DNA of 38,481 bases, taken from a bacterium (GTDB taxonomy: Bacteria > Vulcanimicrobiota > Vulcanimicrobiia > Vulcanimicrobiales > Vulcanimicrobiaceae). Positions 7,480 through 17,263 of this stretch are shown piece by piece. Made by a program: the position numbers and the translations under genes. Position 1 is the stretch's first letter; every line of letters starts with the position of its first letter. The DNA lies in contig JAJXWN010000005.1 in the NCBI GenBank assembly GCA_021781595.1, forward strand, positions 1 to 38,481, given 5' to 3'. The notes below the pieces were generated by a model, which saw only the letters and a list, made by a program, of their open reading frames with translations, was not told where the DNA came from and made no database searches.

Positions 7480-8564
7480 CAGCGTACGATCTCCCGCTTC
7501 GATCTGGCAAATATCATGCGCCCGGCGGCGGTCTGCAGGACGCTCGTCACGACGACCTCGGCCGTCTCACCTATCGAGCGGCGCCCGTTCTCAACTACAA
7601 TCATGGTCCCGTCCTCGAGATAACCGACGCCTTGATGCGGTTCTTTACCGTCGCGAACGATCTGCACGGACATCTCTTCGCCGGGCAAGACCACGGGTTT
7701 GACGGCGTTCGCCAACTCGTTAAGGTTGAGCACCTGCACCCCTTCCACCGTTGCCACTCGATTGAGATTGTAGTCGGTGGTCAGCAACTTGCCCTCGATC
7801 TCGCGAGCGAGCCGCACGAGCTTCGCATCCACGGCGCCGCCGCGAACGTCGGCGTAGTCGCGCTCGCTGATCTCCAGTATGCGCAGCTCCTGCAGACGGT
7901 TGAGCACCTCCAGCCCGCGCCTCCCGCGCGCGCGCCGGATCGGGTCGAGCGAATCGGCGATCGCCTGCAACTCCTCGAGTACGAAACGCGGCAGCACGAA
8001 CGGACCCTCCAAGAAGCCGCTCTCGAGTATCTCCACGATCCGCCCGTCCACGACCACCGAGGTGTCGACGACCTTTGGAATGCCGGTGCCGCGTGCAGCG
8101 GAACCTCCAGGCACCGGTACGATCCGCGACTTCGCGCCGACACGCGCACCGAGGTATCCGGCGAAGATGCTGATGATGATATAGAGCAAGATCGCCACGT
8201 AGCTGCCCGTCTTACCGGCGATCGTGATGAATTCGAAGAGGATGCTCTTGATGAGAAAGGCCACGACCAAGCCGGCGATGAGCCCTACCGCACCGCCAGC
8301 GAGTTCCGCAGGAGAGAGCCGTTCGATAGAACGCTCGACAACGTTGAGTTCGTCCTCGAAGAGCGCCTGCGCGGCCGGCGCGACGAGCACTCCGATCAGC
8401 GCACCCACAACGGGCGCGAGGAGCGTAAGGACGAGTTGCAACTGTTCGCTCGCAAAGTGCAGCGAGAACAGGTGTACGTACGCTTCTCTTCCCAACAGGA
8501 AGCCGGTGACGCCGAAGACCACCGCAAAGATCGCTCGCAGCATCGTACCCGCTCTGTTCGTCAC
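7479..8564 (-). CDS. Membrane-anchored PIN/TRAM domain protein, YacL-like
   Basis: N-terminal TM segments, PIN domain (VVDTSVVVDGRIVEI...LLTTDYNLNRVA) and C-terminal TRAM-like domain (GYLEDGTMIVVENGR). GTG start in GTGA overlap with hemW. Confidence 0.9.
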   Translation of the reverse strand: MTNRAGTMLRAIFAVVFGVTGFLLGREAYVHLFSLHFASEQLQLVLTLLAPVVGALIGVLVAPAAQALFEDELNVVERSIERLSPAELAGGAVGLIAGLVVAFLIKSILFEFITIAGKTGSYVAILLYIIISIFAGYLGARVGAKSRIVPVPGGSAARGTGIPKVVDTSVVVDGRIVEILESGFLEGPFVLPRFVLEELQAIADSLDPIRRARGRRGLEVLNRLQELRILEISERDYADVRGGAVDAKLVRLAREIEGKLLTTDYNLNRVATVEGVQVLNLNELANAVKPVVLPGEEMSVQIVRDGKEPHQGVGYLEDGTMIVVENGRRSIGETAEVVVTSVLQTAAGRMIFARSKREIVR

Positions 8565-9688
8565 GGAGCGAACATCACGAAGGCGCCGCAGACGTCGTTA
8601 GCGACGAAGCGTCCGCGTTTGGTGAGGCGAGCACCCGCCGCACCGATATCGAGGAGGCCATCTTCGACCAGTCGGCCCAGAATGGGACGGTAAAACGATA
8701 TGAAATCAAGGCCGTAACGGTCTTTGAAGGCCGCGAACGATACCCCTTGCGCGGTTCGCAAGGCGAGCATCACGGCCTCGCCGGCCCGCGCGGCACCCTC
8801 CAGCCGTTCGCTCGTGCCGGGAATCGCCTCGCCTGCGGATGCGGCACGCAGGTACGCCTCCAGATCGCGCGTGTGGACCGAACGCTCGCCGTCGCGATAG
8901 GACGCAGCACCGACGCCGAAGCCGAAGTATTCGCCATTTTCCCAATAGTTTGCGTTGTGGCTGCTGCGATGGCCGGGCTTGGCGAAATTGCTGATCTCGT
9001 ACTGCTCGAACCCGGCCGCTTCGAGCACCTCGAGCGCCGTTTCGTAGAGATCCGCCTCGCGATCGTCGTTGAAGAACGCCGTCGGCTCTCGCTCCCGCCA
9101 CCGCGCGTACCGCGTCCCCTCTTCCACCGTGAGGCCGTAGGCCGAAACGTGATCCACCCCCAGTTCGCAGGCCGCGATCAGGGAGGCCCGCCACGAGGCC
9201 GGGCTCTGCCCGGGTACGGCAAAGATGAGATCGAGGGAGACCGAGCGGATGCCCGCGCGGCGCGCGGCGGCGACGACTCCCGCAACCTGCGCGGGCGTGT
9301 GGCGCCGCCCAAGCGTGCGAATCTCGGCGAGGTCGAACGACTGCACGCCGATCGAGAGCCGGTTCACGCCCGCGCCGGCGTAGATCCGGAGATCGCCGGC
9401 GCCTACGAGTTCGGGGTTGATCTCCACCGAAATCTCCGCGCTTTCTCTGGCCCCAAACCGAGCGCGCAAGCGCTCGACGAGGGCGCCTATCTGCGAAGCC
9501 TCGTAGGTATTCGGCGTCCCGCCGCCCAGGAAGATACTGCTCGCCTGCGCCGCCGGCGCCGCTTCGATCTCGCTGCAGAGCGCGTCGAGATATCGCTTGG
9601 CCGCACTGCGCCGGTGAGGCCACTTGGCAAAGTCGCAGTACGGGCAGATATAGGGGCAGAACGGAAGGTGAACGTAGATACCGAGCAT
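8561..9688 (-). CDS. hemW: Radical SAM heme chaperone / coproporphyrinogen III oxidase-like HemW
   Basis: GIYVHLPFCPYICPYCDF (CxxxCxxC), FLGGGTPN, GVNRLSIGVQSF, YEISNFAKPG. Confidence 0.9.
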   Translation of the reverse strand: MLGIYVHLPFCPYICPYCDFAKWPHRRSAAKRYLDALCSEIEAAPAAQASSIFLGGGTPNTYEASQIGALVERLRARFGARESAEISVEINPELVGAGDLRIYAGAGVNRLSIGVQSFDLAEIRTLGRRHTPAQVAGVVAAARRAGIRSVSLDLIFAVPGQSPASWRASLIAACELGVDHVSAYGLTVEEGTRYARWREREPTAFFNDDREADLYETALEVLEAAGFEQYEISNFAKPGHRSSHNANYWENGEYFGFGVGAASYRDGERSVHTRDLEAYLRAASAGEAIPGTSERLEGAARAGEAVMLALRTAQGVSFAAFKDRYGLDFISFYRPILGRLVEDGLLDIGAAGARLTKRGRFVANDVCGAFVMFAP

Positions 9689-9725
9689 TGTGTGCTTGGA
9701 ACGCGCGGCGCGCGTCCGCGCCGGC

Positions 9726-10577
9726 TCAGCCCGCAGCCGAGAAGATGCCGACCGCGCCTTGGCCGCCGTGCGTCGCGATGACCGGGCCTGCCTCCAGAAC
9801 TTCGAGCATCTCTGGTTCTACCCCGGCCAACCGCTCGCGTAACCGAGCCGCCACGCTCGCCGCCAACTGCGGCGCGTTCGTGTGCATGACCAGAAAGCGC
9901 GTGCCGGCCGGGTCGGCGATCTCCCCCGTCGTGAGGTCGATCATCATCTCTTGGGCCCGCGCAAGCGTGCGTACCTGCGCCCGGGCGGCGATCATTCCAT
10001 CGGCAAGCGTCAGCACCGGCACGATCTTCATGAGCGTGCCGATCACGGCTTTCGCCTTCCCGATCCGGCCGGTACGCACGAGGTGCGAAAGGTCGGCGAG
10101 ACACGCGAACAGGTGCTGCGTCTGCCGGTCGGCTTGCAGCGCCTGCAGAATCTCGTCGGTCGAAGCTCCGGCGCGCGCTAGCGTAGCGGCGCTCGTCACC
10201 TGCAGATACAGACCTCCGGCAACGGTTAGCGAATCGACCACCTCGATACGCGCCCCCGGAAAACGAGCGGCGGCGGTGCGAGCGGAGTTGATCGTGCCCG
10301 AGAGTTTCGAGCTGACCGAGATACAGACGATCTCGTCTCCCGCCGCGACGCGCGGGGCGAAAGCTTCCTCGAACATCTGCGCGGTCGGCTGCGAGGTGGT
10401 CGGCAGGATCGGTTCGCCGGCGAGCCGCTCGTAAAACGCTTCGCGCGAGAGGTCGACGTAGTCGCGATAACTACGATCGCCCCAGATCACGAAGAGCGGC
10501 ACGACCGCGATGCCGAGTTCGCGCGCGCGCGCGGGCTCGATATCCGAGGTGCTATCGGTGACGACGACGGTGGCCAA
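9726..10577 (-). CDS. DegV family (FakB-like fatty-acid binding) protein
   Basis: VVVTDSTSDI, TTSQPT, ISVSSKLSGTINSA, LVRTGRIGK, KIVPVL. TTG start at 10577. Confidence 0.9.
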   Translation of the reverse strand: MATVVVTDSTSDIEPARARELGIAVVPLFVIWGDRSYRDYVDLSREAFYERLAGEPILPTTSQPTAQMFEEAFAPRVAAGDEIVCISVSSKLSGTINSARTAAARFPGARIEVVDSLTVAGGLYLQVTSAATLARAGASTDEILQALQADRQTQHLFACLADLSHLVRTGRIGKAKAVIGTLMKIVPVLTLADGMIAARAQVRTLARAQEMMIDLTTGEIADPAGTRFLVMHTNAPQLAASVAARLRERLAGVEPEMLEVLEAGPVIATHGGQGAVGIFSAAG

Positions 10578-10591
10578 CGGCGATTCCTTTC

Positions 10592-11614
10592 CTACGCCTC
10601 TTTGGCGAGGTGCGGTTCCACGAGCTCGGTGATCTTCCCAACGACGTCATTTTCGAATTCACCGGCGGCCGCGCGAATCGCGTGCTTGATGGCGTTGCGC
10701 GTCGAACGGCCGTGCGTTACGATACAGTTTCCGCGCAGCCCGAGCAGAGGCGCACCTCCGTAGGTTTCGTAATCGAACTTCGTGCGCAGACGCCGCAGCG
10801 CCGGTGCGACGAGGGCGGCTCCCGCTTTGGTCAAGAGGCTGCCTTCGAGTATCGCCTCCCTGACGACCTTGCCGAACGCCGAGATCATCCCTTCGCCGGT
10901 CTTGAGCACGACGTTTCCGACGAACCCGTCCGCCACGACCACGTCGGCATGATTGTAAAAGAGATCCTTGCCTTCGATGTTGCCGATGAAGTCGATCGGC
11001 GCCCGAGCCAGTAGCGCGGCCGCCTCGAGGGTCTGCTGGTTGCCCTTGGTGCGCTCCTCGCCGACGGAGAGGATGGCCACGCGCGGTCGCTCGATCTTCA
11101 GCACGGCCTTAGCGTACGCCGATCCCATCATGCCGAACTGCTCGAGCCATTCGGGGCGGCAATCGACGTTGGCGCCGGAGTCGAGCAGAACCATCGGCCC
11201 GCCCAGTGCGGGCCACACCGTCGCGATGGCTGGCCGAGCGATGCCGCTGATCGTTCGCAATTTGATGAGCGCGATCGCCAAAAACGCGCCGCTGTTGCCG
11301 GCGGAGACGACTGCGTCGGCCAGACCGGCTTTCACGAGGCCCACCGCCATGCCGAGCGACGTCGTGTCGGCCTGGCGCAACGCTTGGCTTGCGTGCTGAT
11401 CCATCGGCACGGCATCGGGAGCGTGAACGACCGCGATCTCTTCCGCCCCGGGCCCCTTCAGCAGAGGGCGCACGCGCCCTTCGTCCCCGACCAGCGTCAG
11501 ATCGGCATAGCCAAGCAGCGCGGCCGCTAGAGAGCCCGCGACGATCTCTTCGGGAGCAAAGTCGCCTCCCATGGCGTCGACCGCGATGCGCGGCCGCCGC
11601 TTACGTTGGTCCAT
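10592..11614 (-). CDS. plsX: Phosphate acyltransferase PlsX
   Basis: RIAVDAMGGDFAPEEIV, VVSAGNSGAFLA, LLDSGANVDC, VVADGFVGNVVLKTGEG, YGGAPLLGLRG. Confidence 0.95.
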   Translation of the reverse strand: MDQRKRRPRIAVDAMGGDFAPEEIVAGSLAAALLGYADLTLVGDEGRVRPLLKGPGAEEIAVVHAPDAVPMDQHASQALRQADTTSLGMAVGLVKAGLADAVVSAGNSGAFLAIALIKLRTISGIARPAIATVWPALGGPMVLLDSGANVDCRPEWLEQFGMMGSAYAKAVLKIERPRVAILSVGEERTKGNQQTLEAAALLARAPIDFIGNIEGKDLFYNHADVVVADGFVGNVVLKTGEGMISAFGKVVREAILEGSLLTKAGAALVAPALRRLRTKFDYETYGGAPLLGLRGNCIVTHGRSTRNAIKHAIRAAAGEFENDVVGKITELVEPHLAKEA

Positions 11615-13199
11615 CGAGCGATACCCAGTACTCGCAGCTTTTTTGACCGCCGTAGTAATACTCGACCTCGACGCCCGCGAACGCGGCTTGGAGATCGGCG
11701 CTCATGCGCTGCGCGTCACGCTCCTTCTGCACGCTACCGTAATACAACGTGATCAGTCCTCCGTCTCGCGCACCCATGGCGTCGAGCGCGCGGTGTGCGG
11801 CCTCAGTGAGCGAATCGCCGGTATACAGGTGCCCGCCGTGCGTCGCCGCGGGACTTCCTCGAGCTACGCTGGTTCCACCAACCGCAGCCTCCTTCCCGGC
11901 AAAAAAGACCTGCGCGCTGCGCGGCCGCCGGGCGGCGCTCATAATCGCGTCTTCACTCGGGAGTGGACCGTCCGCCGCCGGCCGAAAAGCGAAGAGGCCG
12001 GCGACGCCCGAGACGATATCGCAAGTCGGAAGCACGCGTACCGCCTTCTCGCTCAGACCGGCGGCCTCCGCGGCCGCGAGACTCACGTTGGCGTCGTTGG
12101 TAAAGAAGTAGACGGTCTCCGTGAGGCATTTGTTGATCGCCAAGAGGATCTCGCGAACGCTCGGATTGTTTGCGGCGACGATGACGACTTCGGCGCCGAG
12201 TTCTTTGACGATCTGCTCGAACCCCAGACCCGGCACCACGGCGACGATGGAGTACGCCTTCGCCGGCTTGTCGACAACCAGTACCTTGTGCTGCTGCTCC
12301 ATGTTGTCGACCTTGACGCGCGTCAATTCGCCGTGTTTGGAGGCGATTGCCTGCGCTACGTCGGGCGTGTCCGTATGAACGTGCACCTTGATGGTCGGCG
12401 GTCCGCCCGCTACGATGAGGGAGTCCCCCGCAGATTCCAAGAGATCGCGCAGTTCGGCGGCCGTGCAGGCGGCGCGCTCGAGGATGAACTCGGTGCAGTA
12501 CTTGTTTTCACCGACGACCTGGTGCGAGCCGAAGACCTTGTGGCGAAGCGGGCGGCGCGGGAAGGCGGTGCTGCGTACTTTGACGTCGGGTAGAAAACGC
12601 AGAATGCCCTCGAGGAAGTAGACGAACCCGGCACCGCCCGAATCGACGACGCCGGCTTCCTTGAGTACCGGGAGTTGCTCGGGCGTGCGCTCGAGCGCAT
12701 CGTTGGCCGCACGAAGGATCCCGTTGCAAAACCGGTAGAAGTCGGCCTCGTGGAGGGCCAGGCGATATGCCGCTTCGGCAGCCGCTTCGGCCACCGTGAT
12801 GATCGTCCCCTCGACCGGCTTTACGAGCGCCTGCTTAGCCGCCACGACGGCCTCCCGCATCGCGGTCGCCATGACGAACGTGTCGATCTCGGCCCTGTGC
12901 CTCACGTGATGCGCGAATCCGCGCAGCATCTGGGAGACGATGACCCCGGAGTTACCGCGGGCGCCCATGAGACTGCCCTGCGCGGCAGCTGCAGCGACCT
13001 CCGCGAGCGAGGCGCCATGGATCTTGGCGGCCTCCAATGCGGCCGACCTGGCGGTGAGATACATGTTCGTACCGGTGTCCCCGTCGGGGACCGGAAACAC
13101 GTTGAGGTCGTTGAGGACTTGACGGTATTTCCGAAGAAAATAGGTCCCGGCCGTAACGAACTTGGCGTACGCTCGGCCGTCCAGGGCGACGACATCCAT
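11601..13199 (-). CDS. fakA: Fatty acid kinase FakA-like (DAK2/YloV) protein
   Basis: [54 protein letters not shown]. Start MDVVALDG at 13199. Confidence 0.88.
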   Translation of the reverse strand: MDVVALDGRAYAKFVTAGTYFLRKYRQVLNDLNVFPVPDGDTGTNMYLTARSAALEAAKIHGASLAEVAAAAAQGSLMGARGNSGVIVSQMLRGFAHHVRHRAEIDTFVMATAMREAVVAAKQALVKPVEGTIITVAEAAAEAAYRLALHEADFYRFCNGILRAANDALERTPEQLPVLKEAGVVDSGGAGFVYFLEGILRFLPDVKVRSTAFPRRPLRHKVFGSHQVVGENKYCTEFILERAACTAAELRDLLESAGDSLIVAGGPPTIKVHVHTDTPDVAQAIASKHGELTRVKVDNMEQQHKVLVVDKPAKAYSIVAVVPGLGFEQIVKELGAEVVIVAANNPSVREILLAINKCLTETVYFFTNDANVSLAAAEAAGLSEKAVRVLPTCDIVSGVAGLFAFRPAADGPLPSEDAIMSAARRPRSAQVFFAGKEAAVGGTSVARGSPAATHGGHLYTGDSLTEAAHRALDAMGARDGGLITLYYGSVQKERDAQRMSADLQAAFAGVEVEYYYGGQKSCEYWVSLDGPT

Positions 13200-13234
13200 C
13201 GGCCCCCGGTCTTTGGGGACCGCCGCGGGAATCC

Positions 13235-13264
13235 TTGTCAAGCCGGCGTTCCGCGTGGTAATAT
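13235..13264 (+). promoter_or_regulatory. Predicted sigma70-type promoter upstream of rpmB
   Basis: TTGTCA-18 nt-TAATAT, 75 bp before the rpmB ATG. Confidence 0.6.
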
Positions 13265-13338
13265 CCCTTGGTTGTCCGCCGGGTGGTCCGCCGCCCGCGC
13301 GGCGATTACTCTGCCTACCGGAGAGGGTCTGCTACACG

Positions 13339-13530
13339 ATGGCGAAGCGCTGCGAAGTCTGCGGCAAGGGGCCGATGGCCGGCAATAACGTGAGCCACGC
13401 CATGAACAAGACCAGGCGCCGCTGGCTGCCTAACCTGCAGGCGGTCAAGATCGACGATCGCGGGACGCACCGCACGGCACGCGTCTGCACCTCTTGCCTA
13501 CGCGCCAAGAAGGTCACGCGCGCGGTCTGA
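13339..13530 (+). CDS. rpmB: 50S ribosomal protein L28
   Basis: [34 protein letters not shown]...CTSCLRA. Confidence 0.95.
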   Translation: MAKRCEVCGKGPMAGNNVSHAMNKTRRRWLPNLQAVKIDDRGTHRTARVCTSCLRAKKVTRAV

Positions 13531-13549
13531 TAACCCGGGCGCGCCGGCA

Positions 13550-14503
13550 TCAGCCGTAGATGATTTTGTGTTTCGGCGGCGCGAACTTCAACCTTGGCCC
13601 GTGCTCTGCGGTCGGTGCGATCGCTTCACACTCCACCCCGCTACGTTTGCAGAAGCGCGTAGCGCGATCGTCGTCGACCTGATAGCCGAGCGGCCGCCAC
13701 GCCTCCAGAGCGGCGACGGGGTCGACCGTCGCACCGCCGTAGGGCGTGGTACTCAAGACGGCACGCGCCGAGAGCGACGCCGCGAGCAGCGCCGCGGCAA
13801 ACGGTGAGGCGCCCAACAACGTAAAGACGCCGACTGCGGCGGCAAAGACGTCGCCGATCCCATGCGCTTGGTAGCTCGGATAGAACGGCGCGCCGATCCG
13901 GTCGTAGCGATACCCGTTGGTGAAGAGGAGCGTGCACCGGTGCCTCTCTGCATCGCGTTCGAACGACGTGACGATCGCCGCCTCGGGGCCGAGATCGAAG
14001 AGCCCGTTCAAGAACCGGTGCTCGCCGGCTTCTCCGTCGCCGGCCAGCCCCAGCAAGATCTCAGCTTCGAAACGGTTGGGCGTAACGATCTGCGCGAGTG
14101 GAAGCAGCGCTTCTTTGATCGCGCGCGCCGTCTCGACGCCGACGTAGAGGCCTTTCTTGTAATCGCCGATCACAGGGTCCAACAATACGATGCCTTTGTA
14201 ATCGCGTAACTGGGTTGCGAGAATCTCGACCAAATTCGGTTTCGGAATGAAACCGACGATCAAGAGCGCCGGGCGCTGCGCGATCAAGAAGGCGACGTCG
14301 CGGCGAAACTGCTGCGGGTCGACGTGCCAGCTCGCCCGGGCTTGATAGCCGCCGTGCGCGCTCGAAAATATCGTCGGCACCGCGATGGCGCGCGCCCCCA
14401 GAGCGTTTGCCACCGCATAGACCGCTTGATTTCCGACGAACCCCATGCCGACCGTATTCTGAACGCTCCCGATCAGCGGGTAGACGCGGACGTCGTCGTT
14501 CAC
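13550..14503 (-). CDS. Pyridoxal/pyridoxine kinase family (PdxK/PdxY-like)
   Basis: VGMGFVGNQAVYAV, VPTIFSSAHGGY, LLDPVIGDYKKGLYV, VTPNRFEAEILLG, GIGDVFAA. GTG start, GTGA overlap with thiL. Confidence 0.82.
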   Translation of the reverse strand: MNDDVRVYPLIGSVQNTVGMGFVGNQAVYAVANALGARAIAVPTIFSSAHGGYQARASWHVDPQQFRRDVAFLIAQRPALLIVGFIPKPNLVEILATQLRDYKGIVLLDPVIGDYKKGLYVGVETARAIKEALLPLAQIVTPNRFEAEILLGLAGDGEAGEHRFLNGLFDLGPEAAIVTSFERDAERHRCTLLFTNGYRYDRIGAPFYPSYQAHGIGDVFAAAVGVFTLLGASPFAAALLAASLSARAVLSTTPYGGATVDPVAALEAWRPLGYQVDDDRATRFCKRSGVECEAIAPTAEHGPRLKFAPPKHKIIYG

Positions 14504-15495
14504 GCGAAATGATCCCAGCCGGTCCGCTCCAGCCGGCTCTCGCGCCCGTCAAGCGAGAGCGTGATCCCGTCTCCCTCGCACGCGACGCCGACGCGGTGGA
14601 GCGGGCGCCGGAAGCGCGCGTGAAAGCGGTTGCACAGATGTTCGAACGCGCGCCCTTCGATCGCGACCAGGAGCTCGTAATCCTCGCCGCCGGCCAGCGC
14701 GTATGCATGCGGATCCTCGCCGCGCGAACGCGCCATCGCTGCGGCGGCCGGGTCCACCGGCACGGCCTCAACGCGCGCGGCCGTACCCGAGGCTTCTGCC
14801 ATGCGAGCGAGGTCGGTCGATAATCCGTCGGAGATATCCATCAGCGCATGCACGGAGGTACTCGCACCGAGCCACAAGCCTTCGCGCCAGCGCGCCGCCG
14901 GCCGGCGGTGCGCTGCAAGCGCGCGCTCGCGCAGGGCGCCCGAGAGGGCGGAGGGCGACTCGCCCAAATGCAGGCCGGCTCGGCTCGCCCCGAGTTCGCC
15001 GGTCACAGCGAACACATCGCCGCGCCGCGCGCCCCCGCGGCGTTTGAGGTTGCTCGCACGCACCTCACCCACCACGGTTACCGCAAGCAAGAGCGCGGGG
15101 GAACGCGTGAGGTCGCCGCCGACGATCCGGGTTCGCGCCGAGTCGGCTGCGGCCAGCAGGCCGCGGTATAACGCAAGGATCTCGTCGACGGAGAAGCCGG
15201 CCGGCATGCCGAGCGCGACCGTCGCGAGCACGGGGCGCGCTGCCATCGCGGCGAGGTCGCTGAGGTTGCTCGCCATCGCACGATACCCGATGTCGAACGG
15301 CTCCATCGTGGCTGCCGAGAAATGCACGCCTTCGACCAGCGCGTCGGTCGATATCACGCTGCGGTGAGAACGCGAAGGCTGCCAAACCGCGGCATCGTCA
15401 CCGATCCCGAGCACGATCTTTCGCGTCGCGGGGCGCTCCGCGAGCGCGCGCAGCGCTTCGACGAGCGCGTCTTCCGAAAATACGAGGTGCTTCAG
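14500..15495 (-). CDS. thiL: Thiamine-monophosphate kinase; probable CTG start
   Basis: GIGDDAAVW, STDALVEGVHF, RAMASNLSDLAAM, MDISDGLSTDL, GGEDYELL. No ATG/GTG/TTG at the expected N-terminus; CTG overlaps the rpe TGA. Confidence 0.9.
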   Translation of the reverse strand: MKHLVFSEDALVEALRALAERPATRKIVLGIGDDAAVWQPSRSHRSVISTDALVEGVHFSAATMEPFDIGYRAMASNLSDLAAMAARPVLATVALGMPAGFSVDEILALYRGLLAAADSARTRIVGGDLTRSPALLLAVTVVGEVRASNLKRRGGARRGDVFAVTGELGASRAGLHLGESPSALSGALRERALAAHRRPAARWREGLWLGASTSVHALMDISDGLSTDLARMAEASGTAARVEAVPVDPAAAAMARSRGEDPHAYALAGGEDYELLVAIEGRAFEHLCNRFHARFRRPLHRVGVACEGDGITLSLDGRESRLERTGWDHFA

Positions 15496-16166
15496 CTGGC
15501 GCCGCTCTCGGAAAGCACGGAGCGAAGATGCCTCACCATCGCCCCCGGATCGCCGTTGCCGAAGATGCTCGAACCCATAACCGCAACGTCCGCGCCCGCA
15601 GCCGCCAGCAAGCGCAGATTCTCCCGGCCGATGCCGCCGTCGACCTCCAGCTCGCACCTCGCACCGGCGCGGTCGATCAGCGCTCGCGCTTGCCGCACTT
15701 TCTCGATAGCGCGCGGGATAAACGATTGGCCTCCGAAACCGGGGTTCACGCTCATCACCAAGATGAGATCGAGATCGTCCATCAAGTCCTCCAGCATCGC
15801 CACCGGAGTTTGCGGGCAGATCGCGATGCCGGCCTTCGCGCCGAGCGAACGAACATGGGCGAGCAGTCGCTGCGCGTGCGGCGTTGCTTCCAAATGAAAC
15901 GTGATGATATCGGCACCGGCGGTGCGGAACTCATCGACGTATCGCTCCGGTTCGACCACCATGAGGTGACAATCGAACGGCAGTCCCGAGCAGCCTCGCA
16001 GATCTTCGACGATCTTCGGGCCCCACGTGAGGTTCGGCACGAAGCGTCCGTCCATCACGTCGAGATGAAGGTAGTCGGCGCCGGCAGCCTGCACGGCGGC
16101 CACCTGCGCGGCGATGCGTGCAAAGTCGGCCGACAAGAGCGATGGTGCGATCTTCATTTGCGTCAC
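15492..16166 (-). CDS. rpe: Ribulose-phosphate 3-epimerase
   Basis: IAPSLLSADFARI, HLDVMDGRFVPNLTWGP, FDCHLMV, MSVNPGFGGQSF, VDGGI. Confidence 0.95.
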   Translation of the reverse strand: MTQMKIAPSLLSADFARIAAQVAAVQAAGADYLHLDVMDGRFVPNLTWGPKIVEDLRGCSGLPFDCHLMVVEPERYVDEFRTAGADIITFHLEATPHAQRLLAHVRSLGAKAGIAICPQTPVAMLEDLMDDLDLILVMSVNPGFGGQSFIPRAIEKVRQARALIDRAGARCELEVDGGIGRENLRLLAAAGADVAVMGSSIFGNGDPGAMVRHLRSVLSESGAS

Positions 16167-17245
16167 GTTGCCTTCTTGACGCGGACCGCACCCTGGTAGA
16201 CGTGCGCCGGTTCGCGTCCGAGCCGGGTTTCGCCGACGAGCGTGTGGTTCACGTACATGTCCAGGACCGACGTTCCGACCGTCGTGAGGGTGAACTCGAG
16301 CTTCTGCCCCGGCTGGGCGAAGGCGTCATAGAGATCGTAGCGGCCGGTCGCGTCCGAGACCCGCAGAACTACGCGCAGTGCCTTGCCGGGCCGAACGTTT
16401 TCGATCACGGGTACCGATGCCAGCACCTGTACTTGGCGGATGATGTATCCCGACTCGTTCGGTCCCGCGCTCACCTGCAGCGACACGTCGTCGTACGGAG
16501 CGATCCGTGCGCCGCCGGCGGGCTTCTGCCGGACGACGGCGCCGTGCGGCGGGCCGGCGGTTCCAAATGGCGTCCATACGATCTGCCCGAGCTTGATGTG
16601 ATCTCGTGCCGCCAGCGCACGCGCCTCGTCGACGTCGAGCCCCACGAACGCCGGAACGCGCAGCTGCGCGGCTCCGCCGCTGCTTACCGTCAGCGTAACG
16701 GGGGCGCCGTCGGCGACTCGGCTGAGCGGAACCGGATGCTGCGCGATCACATGGTTTGCGGGCACGTCGTCGCTCCTGGCAAAGACCGTCTGGACGAGTT
16801 GCAGATGCGCATCCGACAGATCCAGACGGGCCTGACGCAGCCCTTGGAAGCGAAGGTCGGGCATCAACTCCGCCTGCATGCCCGTCGAGATCACGAGCGA
16901 TACCTGCCGCCCGGGACGAACCTCCACGCCCGCATCGGGCTGCTGGTCGACGACAACCCCTTTCTGATAGTGCTTGTTGGCAGAGGCGGCGGTTACCGCC
17001 GGCTTCAGGCCGAGCCGGACGACCTCGGCCTCGGCGTCCGGCAGCGTTTGACCGACGAACGACGGGAGCCTCACGAGCGTCCCAGTCGGGATGACGAAGG
17101 AGACGATCGCGTGGCTAAACCAGACGACGACTCCTACGAAAACCGCAAGCACGATCGGAAAGACCCAATCCTGCGGGATATACCGTTCGATGAGGTTCGG
17201 CCGCGATTGCCGGCCGTGCTTCTCCGTAACGGGATCGGCAGGCAC
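16163..17245 (-). CDS. Single-pass membrane protein with about three PASTA repeats, no kinase domain
   Basis: One TM (VFPIVLAVFVGVVVWFSHAIV), then PASTA-like repeats (LPSFVGQTLPDAEAEVVRLGLKP...VVVDQQPDAGVEVRPGRQVSLVIS etc.). Confidence 0.85.
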   Translation of the reverse strand: MPADPVTEKHGRQSRPNLIERYIPQDWVFPIVLAVFVGVVVWFSHAIVSFVIPTGTLVRLPSFVGQTLPDAEAEVVRLGLKPAVTAASANKHYQKGVVVDQQPDAGVEVRPGRQVSLVISTGMQAELMPDLRFQGLRQARLDLSDAHLQLVQTVFARSDDVPANHVIAQHPVPLSRVADGAPVTLTVSSGGAAQLRVPAFVGLDVDEARALAARDHIKLGQIVWTPFGTAGPPHGAVVRQKPAGGARIAPYDDVSLQVSAGPNESGYIIRQVQVLASVPVIENVRPGKALRVVLRVSDATGRYDLYDAFAQPGQKLEFTLTTVGTSVLDMYVNHTLVGETRLGREPAHVYQGAVRVKKAT

Positions 17246-17263
17246 GTTAACGCGCGCTCTCGA

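Noticed and set aside
7464-8693. 409-aa plus-strand ORF
   Set aside because: Antisense to yacL, which is unambiguous; His/Arg-rich shadow frame.
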